Shown piece by piece: positions 63,316 through 64,000 of a DNA stretch of 64,000 nt. This stretch comes from Cladopsammia gracilis (taxonomy: Eukaryota > Cnidaria > Anthozoa > Scleractinia > Dendrophylliidae): positions 124,001-188,000 of the forward strand of contig JAJGOT010000203.1 of assembly GCA_022457155.1 (NCBI GenBank). The letters run 5' to 3'. Position 1 is the first letter of the stretch. Each line of letters starts with the position of its first letter. The notes beneath the pieces are model-generated. The model ran no database searches and was not told where the DNA came from. It saw nothing but the letters and a program-made list of their open reading frames with translations. A program made the position numbers and the translations under genes.

Positions 63316-64000
63316 GTACCAATTCGCAAAACATCCCGTCAGGTACTAAAGTCGTCAGTTTTAGGTTTAAGCTAAAATGTCATATGTTGAATACTCCTAG
63401 AGCTAATTTATATCAGTGCAATCCAAGCCCTAGAATCCCTCCAAGCACTTTACATCAGCCAAATAATTAGTCAAGGTATCAGGGTACCCCAAAACATCAC
63501 TTTGCATTCTTACCTTTTTATTGCTCTATCCTTACTCAAAACTCCAGCAAACTATATATATTTTCTGAACGTTGAATAGTTAAACAATACAAAAACGTGT
63601 TTATTTCAAGACAAATGATGCGTTTGGAATATAGCGAGGGATTTCCAAAAGTACATCTTTCACAAAATCGAGTTCCGCTCCAGCCAGAAATGATATAAAG
63701 GAGATTAACATTGCGTCGAGTACCTATAACATTTTTCATTGACAATAGTTTGTAATTTTTAGTGTGTGAATAAAATCCTAAGGTTTGACCGATCAGATGA
63801 AAGCTATTGAGTTGTACTTTGTAAGATATTATATAATATTCCATATTTAGTGTTATATATTTTTCAATTCATTACAATTCATATATTTTTTAATTTTACA
63901 TTGTTTAGCCCGATTAGTAGGGCTCTGTAAGACTTGAGTTCATTATTATTATACTTTAATTTCTCGTGATTTTGTTATTTTGTCAAAATAAATATAAAGA
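63316..64000. other. Intron or 3' flank, nothing further supported
   Basis: No second GPCR exon was found. A minus-strand frame (63536-63844) has no domain. AATAAA-like sites at ~63768 and ~63988 are noted only. Confidence 0.35.

Overview
The window is eukaryotic, AT-rich, intron-bearing and crowded with transposable elements. Most likely it comes from a cnidarian, probably an anthozoan such as a stony coral. This is an inference from the mix of L1/Tx1-type LINEs, Penelope-like elements (PLEs) with hammerhead ribozymes, many foldback MITEs, a secreted PLA2-like gene of invertebrate type and a class A GPCR exon. No species marker was seen. Few regions carry host genes; repeats dominate.

0-17 kb: a perfectly symmetric tRNA-derived foldback (242-706) and two MITEs are followed by a 1.3 kb repeat (~1052-7685). 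That repeat is split by a 5,420 bp element (2042-7461) with 86 bp identical terminal inverted repeats and a 4 bp GTGA target duplication. The second copy of the host repeat (53373-54667) supplies the unoccupied site. A three-exon minus-strand gene for a secreted PLA2-like protein lies at 11314-13092, and a 110-codon plus-strand frame at 10565-10897.

17-28 kb: a 5'-truncated, dead L1-like LINE (17101-21134) has exact 13 bp target duplications. After it come the exons of a minus-strand gene for a type II membrane protein, possibly BRICHOS-like (27671-27303, 22722-22606, perhaps 21838-21777). Its 4.6 kb intron is filled with palindromic elements, one carrying a hammerhead ribozyme.

28-58.6 kb: this is an area of repeated segmental duplication. 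A ~5.9 kb unit is present as a near-identical tandem pair (34.5-40.3 and 40.3-46.2 kb). A third, diverged unit (52.5-58.6 kb) is broken up by insertions. Each unit carries one copy of a multi-pass membrane protein gene (242, 242 and 207 aa). Comparing copies exposes unoccupied sites for a TTAA-specific MITE and for an 840 bp element that entered without target duplication. Between the pair and the third unit lie a decayed Ty3/gypsy reverse transcriptase fragment and a PLE (48.65-50.62 kb) with hammerheads near both ends, itself interrupted by a CR1/jockey-type LINE tail.

58.6-64 kb: a second L1-like LINE with an ORF1 and broken ORF2 is inserted in the third unit and ends abruptly against another PLE fragment. 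A canonical hammerhead motif follows at 62872-62917, and then a class A GPCR exon with a frameshift (63085-63315).

The host genes do not form a pathway. The common theme is tandem duplication combined with nested mobile elements. All calls come from reading the sequence; no database search was possible.
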